Numbered from the stretch's first letter, positions 22,200 to 34,168 are shown. The stretch: DNA of 64,000 nucleotides from Dreissena polymorpha (GCF_020536995.1 NC_068359.1:63075004-63139003); one strand, 5' to 3'. Notes: generated by a model not told the origin, from the letters alone. Made by a program: numbers and translations.

Positions 22200-23059
22200 T
22201 AATTTATAGAAGGAACATTCCAGTTTCATATTCGATTTGAATAAGGAATAAGGAACCAGTTCCTTATTCCTTATTTAAACGGAATAAGGAACTTGATAAT
22301 CATCACTTAAATCTTAGTAGAAATGTATTGCAATTAAAATTTTACAAACACAGCAAATATATAAATAATATGTTCATTTATATGTGGTAAATATTGGATA
22401 ATTTTCATTGATGTTTAAGTAAGAAAATGCCAGTTCCTTATTCGATTTGAATAAGGAATAAGGAGCCAGTTCCTTATTCCTTTTTCAATCCGAATAAGGA
22501 ACTAGGTTATCATTAAATGAAACATGGTAGAGATGTAAGACAATTAATGTGTTTGATACCAAACCTATATCTACAATGATTTTCATTGATTTATTGGTAT
22601 CTTAGGTTCATTTTAATAGTTTGTTCAGTATGAAAATGCCTGTTCCTTATTCGATTTGAATAAGGAATAAGGAACCAGTTCATTATTCCTTATTCAATCC
22701 GAATAAGGAACAAGGTAATCATTAAATGAAACATAGTAGTGATGTACTGCAATTAATTATTCTGATACCTAACCTATATTTACAATGATTTTCATTGATG
22801 TATTGGTCTCTTTGGTTCATTTTAATAGTTTGTTAAGTATGAAAAAGCCAGTTCCTTATTCGATTTGAGAACAAGTTCCTTATTCCTTATTCGCACTGAA
22901 TAAGGAACTGTGTTATTATTTAATAATACTAGGTAGAAATGTATTGTAATCAATATTTTTAACTTCGAATCTACATAAACCATGATTTTCATCGACATTT
23001 TATATTATTTGGTTAATTTTAATATATGTTTGAGAAATGCATTACCATTTTCTAATTAT
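22200..23059 (+). repeat. AATAAGG palindrome satellite, main array
   Basis: Four units of about 205 bases with palindromes near 22230, 22435, 22640 and 22855. Each palindrome is AATAAGGAATAAGGAAC, two bases, then its exact complement (GTTCCTTATTCCTTATT) in the best copies. The linker contains AATGATTTTCATTGATTTAT and GAAACATAGTAGTGATGTA. Confidence 0.75.
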
Positions 23060-23515
23060 CCTCTTCATAATTCTTGTTTTCAACGTGTATAGTGACATAG
23101 AATATAAAAAGAAATATGACAGAATACGTCCATATAACATTATCATGCTTAAATAACCCACACGACATCTTAAATATAACATATTCGAAAGTGATTTTCC
23201 AAAATACAGGCTTCCGAATAAGGAATTTACGCCAATTCCTTATTCAGAGGCCATAATTTTGGATATTTAAATTCGGATCATTCTAGAATAGCGCAGCTAT
23301 ATATTCGTTATTATTGGCTATTTTTAATGTTAGATTGTTTTTTTAATTTATATGTCTGATACAGTTCTTGAAGTTTTGTCTGATTCTAACTTCTAGAGAA
23401 GACTTTCCGATAGCTGACGACCAGTCATGATTTAGCTATCCCATTATGTTCTTATACCTAAACAGTTACAAGGGGACATGGTTAAGGATGCAAATCGATT
23501 TCAATGCGTCAACCG
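23060..23515 (-). repeat. Inverted copy of the 400-base repeat block
   Basis: Reverse complement of 20930-21330 and of 18030-18430. Shared phrases include TTCTAGAATAGCGCAGCT, CTGATACAGTTCTTGAAG and TTCCTTATTCAGAGGCC. With the 20930 copy it forms arms about 1.7 kb apart around a centre near 22195. Confidence 0.65.
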
Positions 23516-24500
23516 GTTCCTTATTCTTTTTTCAATACGAATAAGAAACTATGTTATTATTAAATACAACTTATTAGAGATGTACTGCAAATAATGTTTT
23601 TATACCCAACCTACATTTACAATGATTTTCATTGATTTATTGGTCACTTTAGTTCATTTTAATATTTTGTTTAGTATGAAAATTCCAGTTCCTTATTCGA
23701 TTTATTTAAACCGATTAAGGAACTGTGTGATTATTAAATAAAACAAAGTAGAAATGTACTGCAATTAATTTTTGCTACACCCGACATACATTCACGATAA
23801 TTTTCATTGCGTTATTCGTCTCGTTGGTTCATTTTTAATTATAATTTAGAGAAAGAAAATCCCAGTTCCTTATTCGATTTGAATAAAGAATAAGGAACCA
23901 ATTCCTTATTCCTTATTCACACTAAATAAGGAACTGGATAATCATCACTTTAAACTTAGTAGAAATGTATTGCAATTAGAATTTTACGTATACAACCAAT
24001 ATTTAAATAATATGAAAAAATATATGGTTAATTTTGGATCAATTTCATTAATGTTCAAGTAAGAAAATGCCAGTTCCTTTTTCGGCTTGAATAAGGAATA
24101 AAGAACTGTTTCCTTTTTCCGTATTCAGCCTCGAATAAGGAACTGGATTATAAATAAAAACAAACATATTTAAATGAACAAGATTGATTTTTTTATCACA
24201 TACATATAAAATAATAGTATATGCTTTAGGTTTTGTTGATTTGAAATAAGTATTCGAATTAGAAAATATATATTCGGTTTAAACAAGAAATCCTATGCAA
24301 GCGCAAAGAAGAAACATGCATATGTAACGTTATACATAAAATAAATGTATTTCAGTTATTGTGTTTTGATTTACTTCAGAAATGTGGGCATTATTGTTCT
24401 TTTAAACCCTATAACACATAATTGTTACGCGTGAATAAGGAGTGGGGAACAGCTCCTTATTCCTTATTCGAATTAGCAATAAGGAACTAGGAAAAAGGTA
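23516..24500 (+). repeat. AATAAGG palindrome satellite, decaying end
   Basis: Further units near 23520, 23690, 23870, 24075 and 24435, increasingly diverged and partly deleted. The last palindrome is GCTCCTTATTCCTTATTCG at about 24450. Confidence 0.65.
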
Positions 24501-26572
24501 CCAACTTATCACCCATCGAATACTGTAATGTATTATGTTTTATAGTATGTACATGTTCAATAGTAATTTGTGTATTATCACTGACTTTTCACATGACCTT
24601 TTGATATTTCTATTATAGTATGGTTACGAATGACGATGTTCTATGTACAAGTCGTAATAAATATGTACCACCACTTCATCTGTTGAGTTGTTCTAATTAA
24701 TTTCTGAGATGTGATCAGGTGATATAAGGTGTGAAACTTGATGTTTAGACCATTGGTTGCCGGGATATTGAATTGGATGGATGTGTAGTTCACCTGATAA
24801 GGTAAATATGAAGTTGTGTTACGCTTGCTGTATCTGTGTGTGCTTTGCAATTGAGACGGTGCTTGTGAGAAAAAAAACGTTTTTAGAATGTGTTTTAGTT
24901 AATAGAAAATAAAACATAATGAAGATGTAAAACTAGTTGAAACAAAATAGTGTTAGTTGACTAATTTACCTCTCGAAGTATTAAAAAACATGATGATGAT
25001 TTTAATGAAAAGAAGAATAACCTAAATACAAATGTGTATGTGTTTTGTATTCCCCATGTAGATTTTCGCGCTGCAACTCATTTTGAATAAATAGAGAAAA
25101 TTGTCAGTTCGAACACTTTTAAACTTTAATCAATAGATTTGGACAAATATGTTAGGGACACATTCGTTGTCTGTATCAAATATACGTCGTGGGTGGTATC
25201 TCTTACATATTTTTGTTCAACAGCTGTCCGTGCATTGGGATAAGGGCGGGAACTCTAAATGGGTTCCGATACACCATGGCCAACCGCTGAAGGTCACATA
25301 TACCAGTCTGAAGTGTGGATCGTCATCCTGCCATTGCTGTGAATACAAAGATAAGTGATACCATTTTTAAAGGTCAAAGATGACGTAAGACAGGTTTGCT
25401 GAAAGAGATAATTGTCATGTGCGATTGTTGTTGACTTCCTTTGGTAAGCATTACTGCTGTTGGTTTGCAGACGGACAACACTGTCCATTCGACTTGATTT
25501 ATAGAGTTAGGACGTTTTAACATCGTTGGCGCTCAAACTCGGGCAAGGCTCCTCAGTTTACAGCGAGGGACACACTTTTTTGCCCGCAAGCGTAAACACA
25601 CTGACGTGGGTCGATGGTGCGAGAGCGAGTCCGAGTCAGCGTTAAAAATGTTAAAACGCCTTAGCTCTGAAAATCAAGTCTAACAGATAGCGTTTTCGTT
25701 CTGTTTTCCAACAGAAATACTGTTTACCAAATGCAGTAAGTAAGGTCTTGCATCATCTTATCTCTTTATTTCATTGCAGCAGTATAACGTAAACTCTGAC
25801 CTTTTGTTGCAAATGGACTTATCCTTATTTTACTATATATGCTTTTACGTTTATTTTATTTATCTGTTTTCTTCATTGGTTACTCATGTATGGTTTTGTG
25901 TAGCTGTACACTTGACCTAATCTTGTCATCGCCAGAAACATGTAAATAATGTAAACACGTAAAGACAACAAATAATGTTGGGAGAACTTTAAATCCTACC
26001 CTTTTTTCAGGTGAGTGGATTCGATATAAAGCTGTGGTATGTATATATGTCATTTATATATGCGCATCATAATGAACAAAATGTGTTTAAAGTAAAATAT
26101 TTATCCTAATATTGCATTGACAAAATTAAAAAATCTAAACAAGTCTCCAAATGCGAAATTAAATATAGGACCTTATGCTTTAATGGGCATATTGACAGCA
26201 AATGCCATATCATGTTTTCAAATGATCTTTAAGTTGGCAGTTATCTTAAGTAATTGATTAAATCATACATCTCGTTTTATATTCATGAGAAAACATATTT
26301 ACGTTCATAATAGCTCAACTTCGTTCACCCTGACACTTTGTGGGAGTGGGAAATATATTGTTGGTATTGTTCATGTATTCAGTAGAGAAAAGACATAAAT
26401 GGGTTTGCGCGTAAAATGCATGCGTTTCTAGTTTTTGCATTTATATGCGGCGTAAATACATTGATCTGCTTTTCAATGTGTGTTTTCGGCGGTGGCTAGA
26501 TATGGAGAAGAAGGAAAAATCGCTTATTTTTGATTTTCAATAAAGTAGCGTTGAATTTATTTATAGGTCAGT
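24501..26572. other. Gene-free stretch with one small inverted-repeat element
   Basis: No exon or domain found. At about 25510-25668 a MITE-like unit has ends GGACGTTTTAACAT and, inverted, GGCGTTTTAACAT, with inner ACTCGG pairs. A third FAS1 exon would be expected downstream of 17404, but I could not find one here. Confidence 0.4.
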
Positions 26573-26582
26573 TTCCAGTTCG

Positions 26583-27720
26583 TGCCAGATGGTGTTTGTG
26601 GAGGTGGTGATGATGGTGGAGGTAATGGTGGTGGTAATGATTGTGGTCGTTTTGATAATACTGTGGTGGTGAAAGTGGTTGTGATGGTTGCTGTGGAGGT
26701 GGTGATTAGGGTGGAGGTAATGTTGGTGGTGATAGTGATGGTGATATTGGTGGTGATGATGGTGCTAATTATGGTGGAGGTGATGATGGTGGTGGTGGTG
26801 ATATTTATTGTGATGAGGGTGATAATGGTTATTTGGTGATGGTGGTGATAATTGTGATGCTGATGGTGGTAGTTTTAGTTATAGTGATGTTGATGATAGT
26901 CATTGTGGTGGTGATGATGGTGGTTATCGTGGTGATGATCATGATCGTTTTGATGGTAGTTGTGGTTGTGAAAGTGGTTGTGGTTGTGATAATTTGTGTA
27001 GAGATGGTGATGGAAATGGTGGTGATGGTGGTGTTGGTGGTGATGGTGGTGTTGGCGGTGATTGTGGTCGTGGTGGTGATAAAAGTGGTAATGGTTGTGT
27101 TGGTGGTGTTTTGGGGGATGGAGGTGGTGATGGTTGTATTTGTGATGATGAATGTGGTGGTGATGATTGTGCTGATGTATATTGTTGTGATGGTGATGGT
27201 GGTGATGGTGTTGTAGGTGATGGTTGTGTTGGTGATGGTGATTGTAATGGTGGTGATGGTGATGGAAGTGGTGTTAGTGGTGATGGTGTTGTTTGTGGTC
27301 ATGGTGGTGCTTGTCATGATGGTGGCGATGTTGATGGTGGTGTTTGAAATGTTGGAGGTTATTATATTGGTGATGGTTGGGTGGTGATGATGGTGGTTGT
27401 GAAGGTGATGAAAGTCGTGGTGGTGGTGGTGATGGTGGTGATGATAGTGTTGTGGAGACGGTGTTGTCGATGGTGGTGATGATTTGGTGGGGATGATGAT
27501 GATGATGGTGATAGTGGTTGTGATGGTGTTGGTATTGGTGTTGGTGTCGGAGGGGATGATGTTGGTGATGGAGGTTGTGGTATTGGTGATGTTTGTGGTG
27601 ATGTTGGTTGTGGTATTGGTGGTGATGGTCCATGTGATGGTGGTGGGGATGATGATGGTCGTGATGAAGGTTGTTTGGTGACGGTGGTGGTGATTGTGAT
27701 TGTGGCGATTTGGTGACGGT
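26583..27720 (+). repeat. GGT/GAT simple repeat, about 1.1 kb
   Basis: Irregular trinucleotide-type repeat built of GGTGAT, GGTGGT and TGTGGT. The plus strand is nearly free of C; the minus strand is nearly free of G. Long open frames in every phase (Val/Met-, Thr/Ile-, Gly/Asp- or His-rich) are by-products of the repeat, not genes. Confidence 0.9.
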
Positions 27721-27828
27721 GATAATTGTGATGCTGAATGTGGTGTAATTAGTTGTAGTTATGTTCTCATGATACTTTATGGTCGCCAAACTGTTATTTT
27801 CGCCGTCCAAGAATGCTTATCGTTATGA

Positions 27829-27919
27829 GGGCGGGTTATCTGGCCACTATTTCTGTAGGGCGGGTTATCTGGCCACTATTTCCGTAGGGCGGGTTATCTG
27901 GCCACTATTTCCGTAGGGC
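27829..27919 (+). repeat. 29-bp tandem repeat, three copies
   Basis: GGGCGGGTTATCTGGCCACT plus ATTTCCGTA repeats three times with one base change (TCTGTA against TCCGTA). It directly abuts the hAT-like core copy that follows. Confidence 0.9.
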
Positions 27920-28170
27920 ATTTTCCCTGCAAAGTTCATGGACCTCGGTACCATTATTCAATACAACGTATAAAAAAAACAATCTTACCGTTGTTGCCGT
28001 TACATTCTGCATCAGAACTAACTGCCAAGCGCCGTTTTAAAACCATTACCATACCTCCAACATACATTTAAACTGGCTGACATTTTAAACACACGAGTGA
28101 TTTCATTGGTCCAATGCGAAGGTGTGTCTTTACACCTGAGGATTTCATTCATTAATCGGGTCTGATCGAC
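27920..28170 (-). mobile_element. Inverted copy of the hAT-like core
   Basis: Minus-strand copy of the block at 5690-6075 and 54990-55250: GTGATTTCATTGGTCCAATG (palindromic CCAAT pair), CTTACCGTTGTTGCCGTTAC (donor-like ACGGTAAG on the minus strand) and CCCTGCAAAGTTCATGGACC. The outer arms are missing. Confidence 0.6.
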
Positions 28171-29290
28171 AACTGGAAGTAAGTTCCAACTAATTTAACT
28201 TAAACCCGGTAAGATCCCGTATACGCATGCCCACCACAACCCCCCACCCCCACCCCTGCGATTGTTTCTACTTGCTTAAGGTGAAGAACGTCGCAGCGGA
28301 AAAATGGGTGGTTTAGACGAGTCACTTACACTAAAGGAAGAGCGAGCAATAGAACGGAAAATAAAAGCTGAAAAGTATTCATTAACAGTAAAATCAACAG
28401 GAGCGACAACATCAGTACCTATGTAACTTGTAACTGATTCTTTTAGCGATGAAATTCGTCACAGCCTGCGGATGCTAAACCTGTAGCTGGTCCATCAATT
28501 CCTTAAGCTTCCAGGACACAAACAGCGAAAGTCACTAGGATAATTTGGACTCCTCAAGAAGCCCGCATGAAGCTACGCCAGCTCTCAGCTCGGAAATATT
28601 TTATCCGACAGTTCCACTATTTTTGCATCGGGATGGTAAGATAAAGAATGACCTTACTGGTCCAGAACGAGGTATAGTCGATCGACTTCCGATTCTGGTT
28701 TCCGGGCAGGATGTGGTAAATTGTTAGCCATCCCTAAGCTATCTCCACGCATAGTTGTCGTTCCTTTCTCTCACATACAATCTCCACGCAGAGTTGTCGT
28801 TCCTTTCTCTCACATACAATCTCCGCCATCACAAGGAAACCCTACCAGATTTGGTAGGATTTAATTTTATTTGTTTGATTATTATAGTATTAAAAGTTAA
28901 AGTAGTATCATTTTCTTTTAAATTTTGAAAATATTGTTTAAGTTTACGTTCATTAAAACAAATTAATTACCTAAATTAAAAGAAAGTAAAAACAACAACG
29001 GTACAATTATAGTACCACGTGGCTAGGCTATCATAGCGTGGTTGATTATGAAGGCAGGGATTTGATCCAGCTATGCTGGTTCCCGTCAACTCTTTGCGCG
29101 GAGGTTGTTCCCTAAGCTCAAAGATGATACGGCTGCTTCAATGGCACAAGCAATCACATAAAAATATATAAGTGATGACTAGGCCGGGCCTGCGAGGCAG
29201 GATACAGATTCTCTGTTTGATAAGGTTTTAAATACTGGATTTTTTCACAGAGTTTGTCATTAAATGCTTTATATTGATAAATGTAAACAT
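28171..29290. other. Unassigned stretch with a 39-bp tandem duplication
   Basis: At 28303 ATG starts a 41-codon frame rich in charged residues (MGGLDESLTLKEERAIERK) with no recognised match; it may be a scrap of a mobile element. At 28742-28819 the unit TCTCCACGCATAGTTGTCG... is present twice in tandem (39 bases). Nothing else is supportable. Confidence 0.35.
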
Positions 29291-30240
29291 TGGATCTGAA
29301 AAGAAAAAAATCAAGAATAAATTTAAACAAAAACTGAAAAAAACAACCTCAACATGGGTCGAACCAATGACCCCTGGCGAAAAAAGTGTACCACTCACAG
29401 GCAGCAGTATCATAAATCCCCTCCCCCCCCCCCGGGACCTCCCCCCCCCCCCCCTCGAGCTTACCCCAGGGGTTCCAGATTGTTAAATGTACACCTATTG
29501 AGTATGGTTTGACTTTTCGACACCGAATATTGACAAAAATACACAGTATAAAAAAATAATCCTCGTATATGTATTATATATACACAAGGTATGAAACGCA
29601 CTATATGCCTATTGCTGAAAGATTGTGGAACGCTGGACGTGACCTTTTTCATCGAAAACACACATGTCCCCATGCAGTTGCCGACAAAACGCAACTAGAT
29701 TCGTTAAAAACAGTAAAAGCAACGAGATTACACTTCTAACCGATCTCCTACTCGGCTAATAACTTTAATATTCCATTAAATTCGACTTTCTCGCTACACA
29801 GCGAGAAAGTCAAATTTAATTGAATATTAAAGTTATTAGCCCAGAAGGAGATCGGTTAGTTGTGTTGCTTTTACTGTCTTTTAACGAATCCAGTTGTATT
29901 TTGTTGACAACTGCATGGGAACATGTGTGTTTTCGGTGAAAAAGGTCACGTCCAGTGTTCCACAATCTTTCAGCAATAGGCATATAGTACGTTTCATACC
30001 TTGTGTATATATAAAACCTATAAGAGGGGTATTTTTTAAAACTGTTATTTTTTGTCAATATTCGTTGTTGGAAAGTTAAACCATACACAATAGGTGTACA
30101 TTTAACAATCTGGAACCCCTGGGGTAAGCTCGAGGGGGGGGGGGGGGGGGGGGAAAGGTCCCGGGGGGGGGGGGGGGGGGGAATTTATGATACTGCTGCC
30201 TGTGGTACCACTTAGACCACTCGGCCATCCGTGATCATAC
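29290..30240 (-). mobile_element. tRNA-derived SINE split by a hAT-like insertion
   Basis: Read on the minus strand, an A box GATGGCCGAGTGGTCTAAG (30229-30211) resembles tRNA-Leu/Ser. The rest of the tRNA-like head, with B box GGTTCGACCC (29365-29356), lies 0.85 kb away on the other side of the inserted element. The repeated 8 bases GTACCACT (29388-29395 and 30205-30212) mark the insertion. Without the insert, A and B boxes would be about 45-50 bases apart, as in a normal pol III promoter. Confidence 0.65.
29396..30204. mobile_element. Near-perfect palindromic hAT-like element
   Basis: 809 bases folding on themselves around 29800 with only a few unpaired bases at the centre. Ends CACAGGCAGCAGTATCATAA and its inverse, flanked by identical 8-bp target duplications GTACCACT. 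An 8-bp duplication and a CA-starting end fit the hAT superfamily. The arms carry long C and G runs (29416-29455 and 30135-30180). There is no coding sequence, so it would need a transposase from elsewhere. Arm similarity is high, so the element is fairly young. Confidence 0.8.
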
Positions 30241-30595
30241 AATGTCGGAGGTATTTTATACTTTATATAAGCAATCCTCGTAGTTTCACAAAATATAACA
30301 GCAACAACAGAACTTTCCAAATTATTCAATCGTTTCGCGTTGCAACCTCTTATAATTTGCAGGTCTTTAAATCGTCAAAAGATGCACATACTGGTTATTT
30401 TAGAGCATGGTAAATGTTCAGCATAACTGTCCTCACAAATATCATAATTTATACTAAAATTTGCGAATCTGAAACATTTTCTTTGAATTTTGTCAATTTA
30501 CAAAAACGGGAAAAGGCCCCTTTAAAGCGTTCGTGACGTCTTAAGGTTTCCTTACATGGAGTAGTTTGGCCACTTTAAAGATTGTTTGCCTCATA

Positions 30596-30800
30596 TTAAC
30601 CCATTTATACCTAGTGGACTCTCCCATCCTTCTAAACTGGATCAATTTAGGGATGTCTAGTATATTTATTTCTATATTTACAATAGTTTTATAAAAATTC
30701 CTTTAAGCAAACAGCGCAGACCCAATAATGCGGCGTCTCATCTGGGTGTACGCTGTTTGCAAAGGCCTTTTCTTCTAGACGCTATGCATAAATGGGTTAA
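30596..30800 (+). mobile_element. TTAA MITE, copy 1
   Basis: Bounded by TTAA on both sides with ends CCCATTTATACCTAG and, inverted, CCCATTTATGCATAG. The inside carries AAGCAAACAGCGCAGACCC and GCGGCGTCTCATCTGGG. TTAA duplications fit the piggyBac group. Confidence 0.8.
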
Positions 30801-31060
30801 CCAGAACTCATTTTGTACAGCAGTTGAAGATTACATTTTAAAAGTATGATCGCTCCTTTGAATGATTGTTAAATGTTTGCACAATCGCAGCTAAATTATT
30901 TGTTACCTCGTGAAGTCAACGGTCAATTGCTGGAACGTTTTATGGCGAAGCGCCCTACATGGCACTTTTATCTAATAACTTCACTTGTTAAAATCCAAAA
31001 TACTCAGATTAGAAAATTATCACGGTGGTTAATGTTGGTTTTAGTTTCATCCCTTTAACA
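30801..31060. other. Short unique stretch
   Basis: No feature recognised between the MITE and the next Pearl-like element. Confidence 0.4.
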
Positions 31061-31064
31061 GAAA

Positions 31065-31540
31065 TATTTATTTAACAAGACTATTGCCAAGCAATATATG
31101 TCCCCTACCGGCTCCACCATTGTCAGAAATTCCGCCATTATCAATGTTTTGTATATATTTGTTGCCAGAGCAATAAGAATTTTGACGTAGGAACAAAATG
31201 AAATGACATGCATAATGTCCATATTGCCATCTATCCATGTTTCAAGTTTCATGAAAAAATATGAAGAACTTTTCAAGTTATCGCAGGATCCAGAAAACCA
31301 CCATTTTCAGCAGTATTTCTAGTCTATTTGTTGCCATAGCAACCAGAATTTTTGACGTAGGAACAAAATAAAATGACGTGCATAATGTCCATATTGCCAT
31401 TTATCCATGTTTCAAGTTTCATGAAAAAAATATTAAGAACTTTTAAAGTTATCGCAGGATCCAGAAAAGTGTGACAGACACAGACACACAGAGCGAAACC
31501 ATAAGTCCCCTCCGGTGAAACCGATAGGGGACAATAACAT
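31065..31540 (+). mobile_element. Pearl-like element with two cores
   Basis: Head AACAAGACTATTGCCAAGCA and TGTCCCCTACCGGCTCCACC, two cores of about 170-190 bases (GTTGCCATAGCAACCAGAAT, ATGTCCATATTGCCATCTAT, GTTATCGCAGGATCCAGAAA), then a CAGACACAGACACA microsatellite and the tail AAGTCCCCTCCGGTGAAACC. Same family as 46588-48665 and 59085-59372. Confidence 0.75.
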
Positions 31541-32317
31541 GCGACAGAACAATCTGACAAAATTAAGGGCAGGCGGACGGACAATAAGACGATCAATATG
31601 CACCCCTTCACTTCTTAAAAACAGAGCGAAAACTGAAATACACAAGCATTTAAGTATTCATTAGACTGTATAATAGGCTCTTTGTGAGTGCTGCCTCATA
31701 GTAGAGCAGATAATTCGGAACCATTCATCGAACACAAAAAGGAACTTTAAGTTTGATCTTGATTGTCTCTGATTTTGAATGCTTTGCTTGAAGTATAAAG
31801 AAGTTTTGACAGCATCATGTGTGATAAGCCGGTACATTTTAATCGTAACTACACTTCCGTAATATAAAAGATCTATCAATTTATGTTTATTGACAGATCT
31901 TTGGTACATTGTATTATTAATCACTAGTCCACATGCAGCGAAACGTTGAATTGATTAAATAATCAGAGCGTGCGCAAAGGACAACGAATTGCGAAGCCCG
32001 CCCTTCCATGAATATCGGAAGTAAAATTTTGAAGTATTTTTTTCAGGAAGTTTTGATACCAGGATGTTTGCAATTTAGGTCAGGAAGTATAATTGAAACA
32101 CAGATACGGAGTATTTTCCCTCCTGACGATTGAGAAACACAATTTTTGGCATGTCCAAATGACCAGCGAAATATTTATGGCCACGTTATGACATTGATCG
32201 GATCGGCCAGTAAAATTGCGATTTCTGGCCAGTAATATTTAAGTGATTATCATTAATCTTGTAAACAGGAATCAATTGGCAACCGTCGTGGAGAGTGCGT
32301 GTCATGCGCATGGATGT
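31541..32317. other. Gene-free stretch
   Basis: Nothing supportable beyond AT-rich single-copy-looking DNA. Confidence 0.35.
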
Positions 32318-32546
32318 TTAACCCATTTATGCCTACTTGACTCTCCCATCATTCTAAATTTGATCAATTTATTTCCAAAATTAGGGATGTCCAGTATATT
32401 TATTTCTATATTTATAATATTTCTACAGAAAGTCCTTTAAGCAAACAGCGCTGACCCAGATGAGACGCTGCATCATGCGGCGTCTCATCTGGGTCTACGC
32501 TGTTTGCCAAGGCCTTTTTTCTAGACACTAAGCATAAATGGGTTAA
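32318..32546 (+). mobile_element. TTAA MITE, copy 2
   Basis: Same family as 30596-30800, bounded by TTAA. This copy keeps the internal palindrome CAGATGAGACGC...GCGGCGTCTCATCTG around about 32470. Confidence 0.85.
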
Positions 32547-32719
32547 AACTTGTGTGAACTTCGATAAGGGTTTGCAAAAGAAAAACAACATAATATGATT
32601 TGGGTTTACTAAGTTTCAACATATTTTTATTCGAACAATTCCAAACATTTAACAACATACACATAATGGAAATGACGTTAACATTTTAACTAGTTTCAAA
32701 AGAAACATAATAACTGTGG

Positions 32720-32915
32720 AAACAAGGGACAAAATTGTCACAAAACCAGGTTTTCATTAAAAAAAAGTATGATAAATGGAGACAACTGCAACTCAAAATG
32801 TGCATTTGAATTATTTGAATTAGAGAGCGGACAAGCTTGTCCCGCCCGCCAGCCAGCCCGCATTCGTTATTCTAATAACCAGTTTTTTCCTTCGGAAAAC
32901 CTGGTGAACAATAAC
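32720..32915 (+). mobile_element. Pearl-like element without cores
   Basis: Head AAATTGTCACAAAACCAGG and GGAGACAACTGCAACTC, then directly the tail GGACAAGCTTGTCCCGCCCG and CCTTCGGAAAACCTGGT. It is an empty version of the three-core element at 12108-12735. Confidence 0.7.
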
Positions 32916-33394
32916 GTGTATACATAACAATAAATGTCGTGATTATTATAAATTCAGATGAATTTCATATTTAATAATTAAGAATGCATTACATAGAAGT
33001 AAATTCCATTAAATATATACAAATAATTAATTTAACCAGATGAAGTCAAAACGTCATTTTCTGTAAGAGTGCCACTTTCTATAAAGTACTAAATATAATA
33101 CATGTACTAAGTTTATGTCTGCGAGAAAATCATATAGTTATATGGGGAAATTATTGACATTGAAAGTTTGACAATTACATACGATTACAACTACTAACCT
33201 GATGCATAAACTTAATCATGCAGATAAAAATTAAGTTTCTAGTCAATTAAAAGCGTCAATTCATTAACCATATCATGAAATGGGCAAAAATAGGCACTAA
33301 GCCTATAATTTACATTTGAAACGTTGTATTAACAAGTGTGCTTCTTGAAGACCATGATTTTCAACAGACAAGAACCATAGCACACTCAGTAGAA

Positions 33395-33905
33395 CAAGAG
33401 ATGTGTTTGTCAGAAACACAATGCCCCCTATTGCGCCGCTTTGAAGCCATAAATTTGACTTTTGACCTTGAAGGATGACCTTGACCTTTCAACACTCAAA
33501 ATGTGCAGCTCCATGAGATACACATGCATTACAAATATCAAGTTGCTATCTTCAATATTCAAAAATTATGACCAAACTTTAACCTTTACACATGCATGCC
33601 AAATATCAAATTGCTATCTCCAATATTCAAAACGTTATGACCAAACTTTAACGAAGGTTAAAGTTATAGGAAAGAAAAATACAACGATATTTGACCTTTG
33701 ACCTTGAAGGATGACCTTAACTTTTCACCACTCAAAATGTGCAGCTCCATGAGATACACGTGCATGCCAAATATGAAGTTATTAACTTCATTATTGCAAA
33801 AGTTATCAAACTTAAACCACACATACAATTAATGCATGAATGAATGACAGACAGACAGGCCAAAAACAATATACCCCCGATCTTTCGATCCAGGGGCATA
33901 AAAAT
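33395..33905 (+). mobile_element. Pearl-like element with half-site-rich cores
   Basis: Head ATGTGTTTGTCAGAAACACA and GCGCCGCTTTGAAGCC; cores with TTTGACCTTGAAGGATGACC and CTCAAAATGTGCAGCTCCAT; tail GACAGACAGACAGGCC... and ATACCCCCGATCTTTCGATC. The short copy at 62665-62850 belongs to the same family. Confidence 0.7.
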
Positions 33906-33955
33906 CAGAACAACTCATAACCATAAGCTTATGCACATTAGGAAATAAATGTGCT

Positions 33956-34168
33956 TTAACCCTTTGCATGCTGGGAAATTTGTCGTCTGCTAAAATGTTG
34001 TCTGCTGAATTTGTAAAATTAGCATTTTCTTTGATTTTTTTCAAAGAATACTATCAGAATAGCAAACAGTTTGGATCCTGATGATACGCCACGTTCTGTG
34101 GCGTCTCATCTGGATCCAAACTGTTTGCAAATGCCTTCAAAATTCGGTTCCCGCACTGAAAGGGTTAA
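33956..34168 (+). mobile_element. TTAA MITE, related second family
   Basis: Bounded by TTAA with ends CCCTTTGCATGCTGG and, inverted, CCCTTTCAGTGC. It has an internal hairpin GATACGCCACG..CGTGGCG-like stem and a larger GTTTGGATCC/GGATCCAAAC pair. Related in plan to, but distinct in sequence from, the other three. Confidence 0.8.

Noticed and set aside
26829-27810. Thr/Ile-, Val/Met-, Gly/Asp- and His-rich long frames
   Set aside because: All are products of the GGT/GAT simple repeat.
30102-30329. Proline-rich minus-strand frame
   Set aside because: Comes from the long G/C runs in the arm of the palindromic element.
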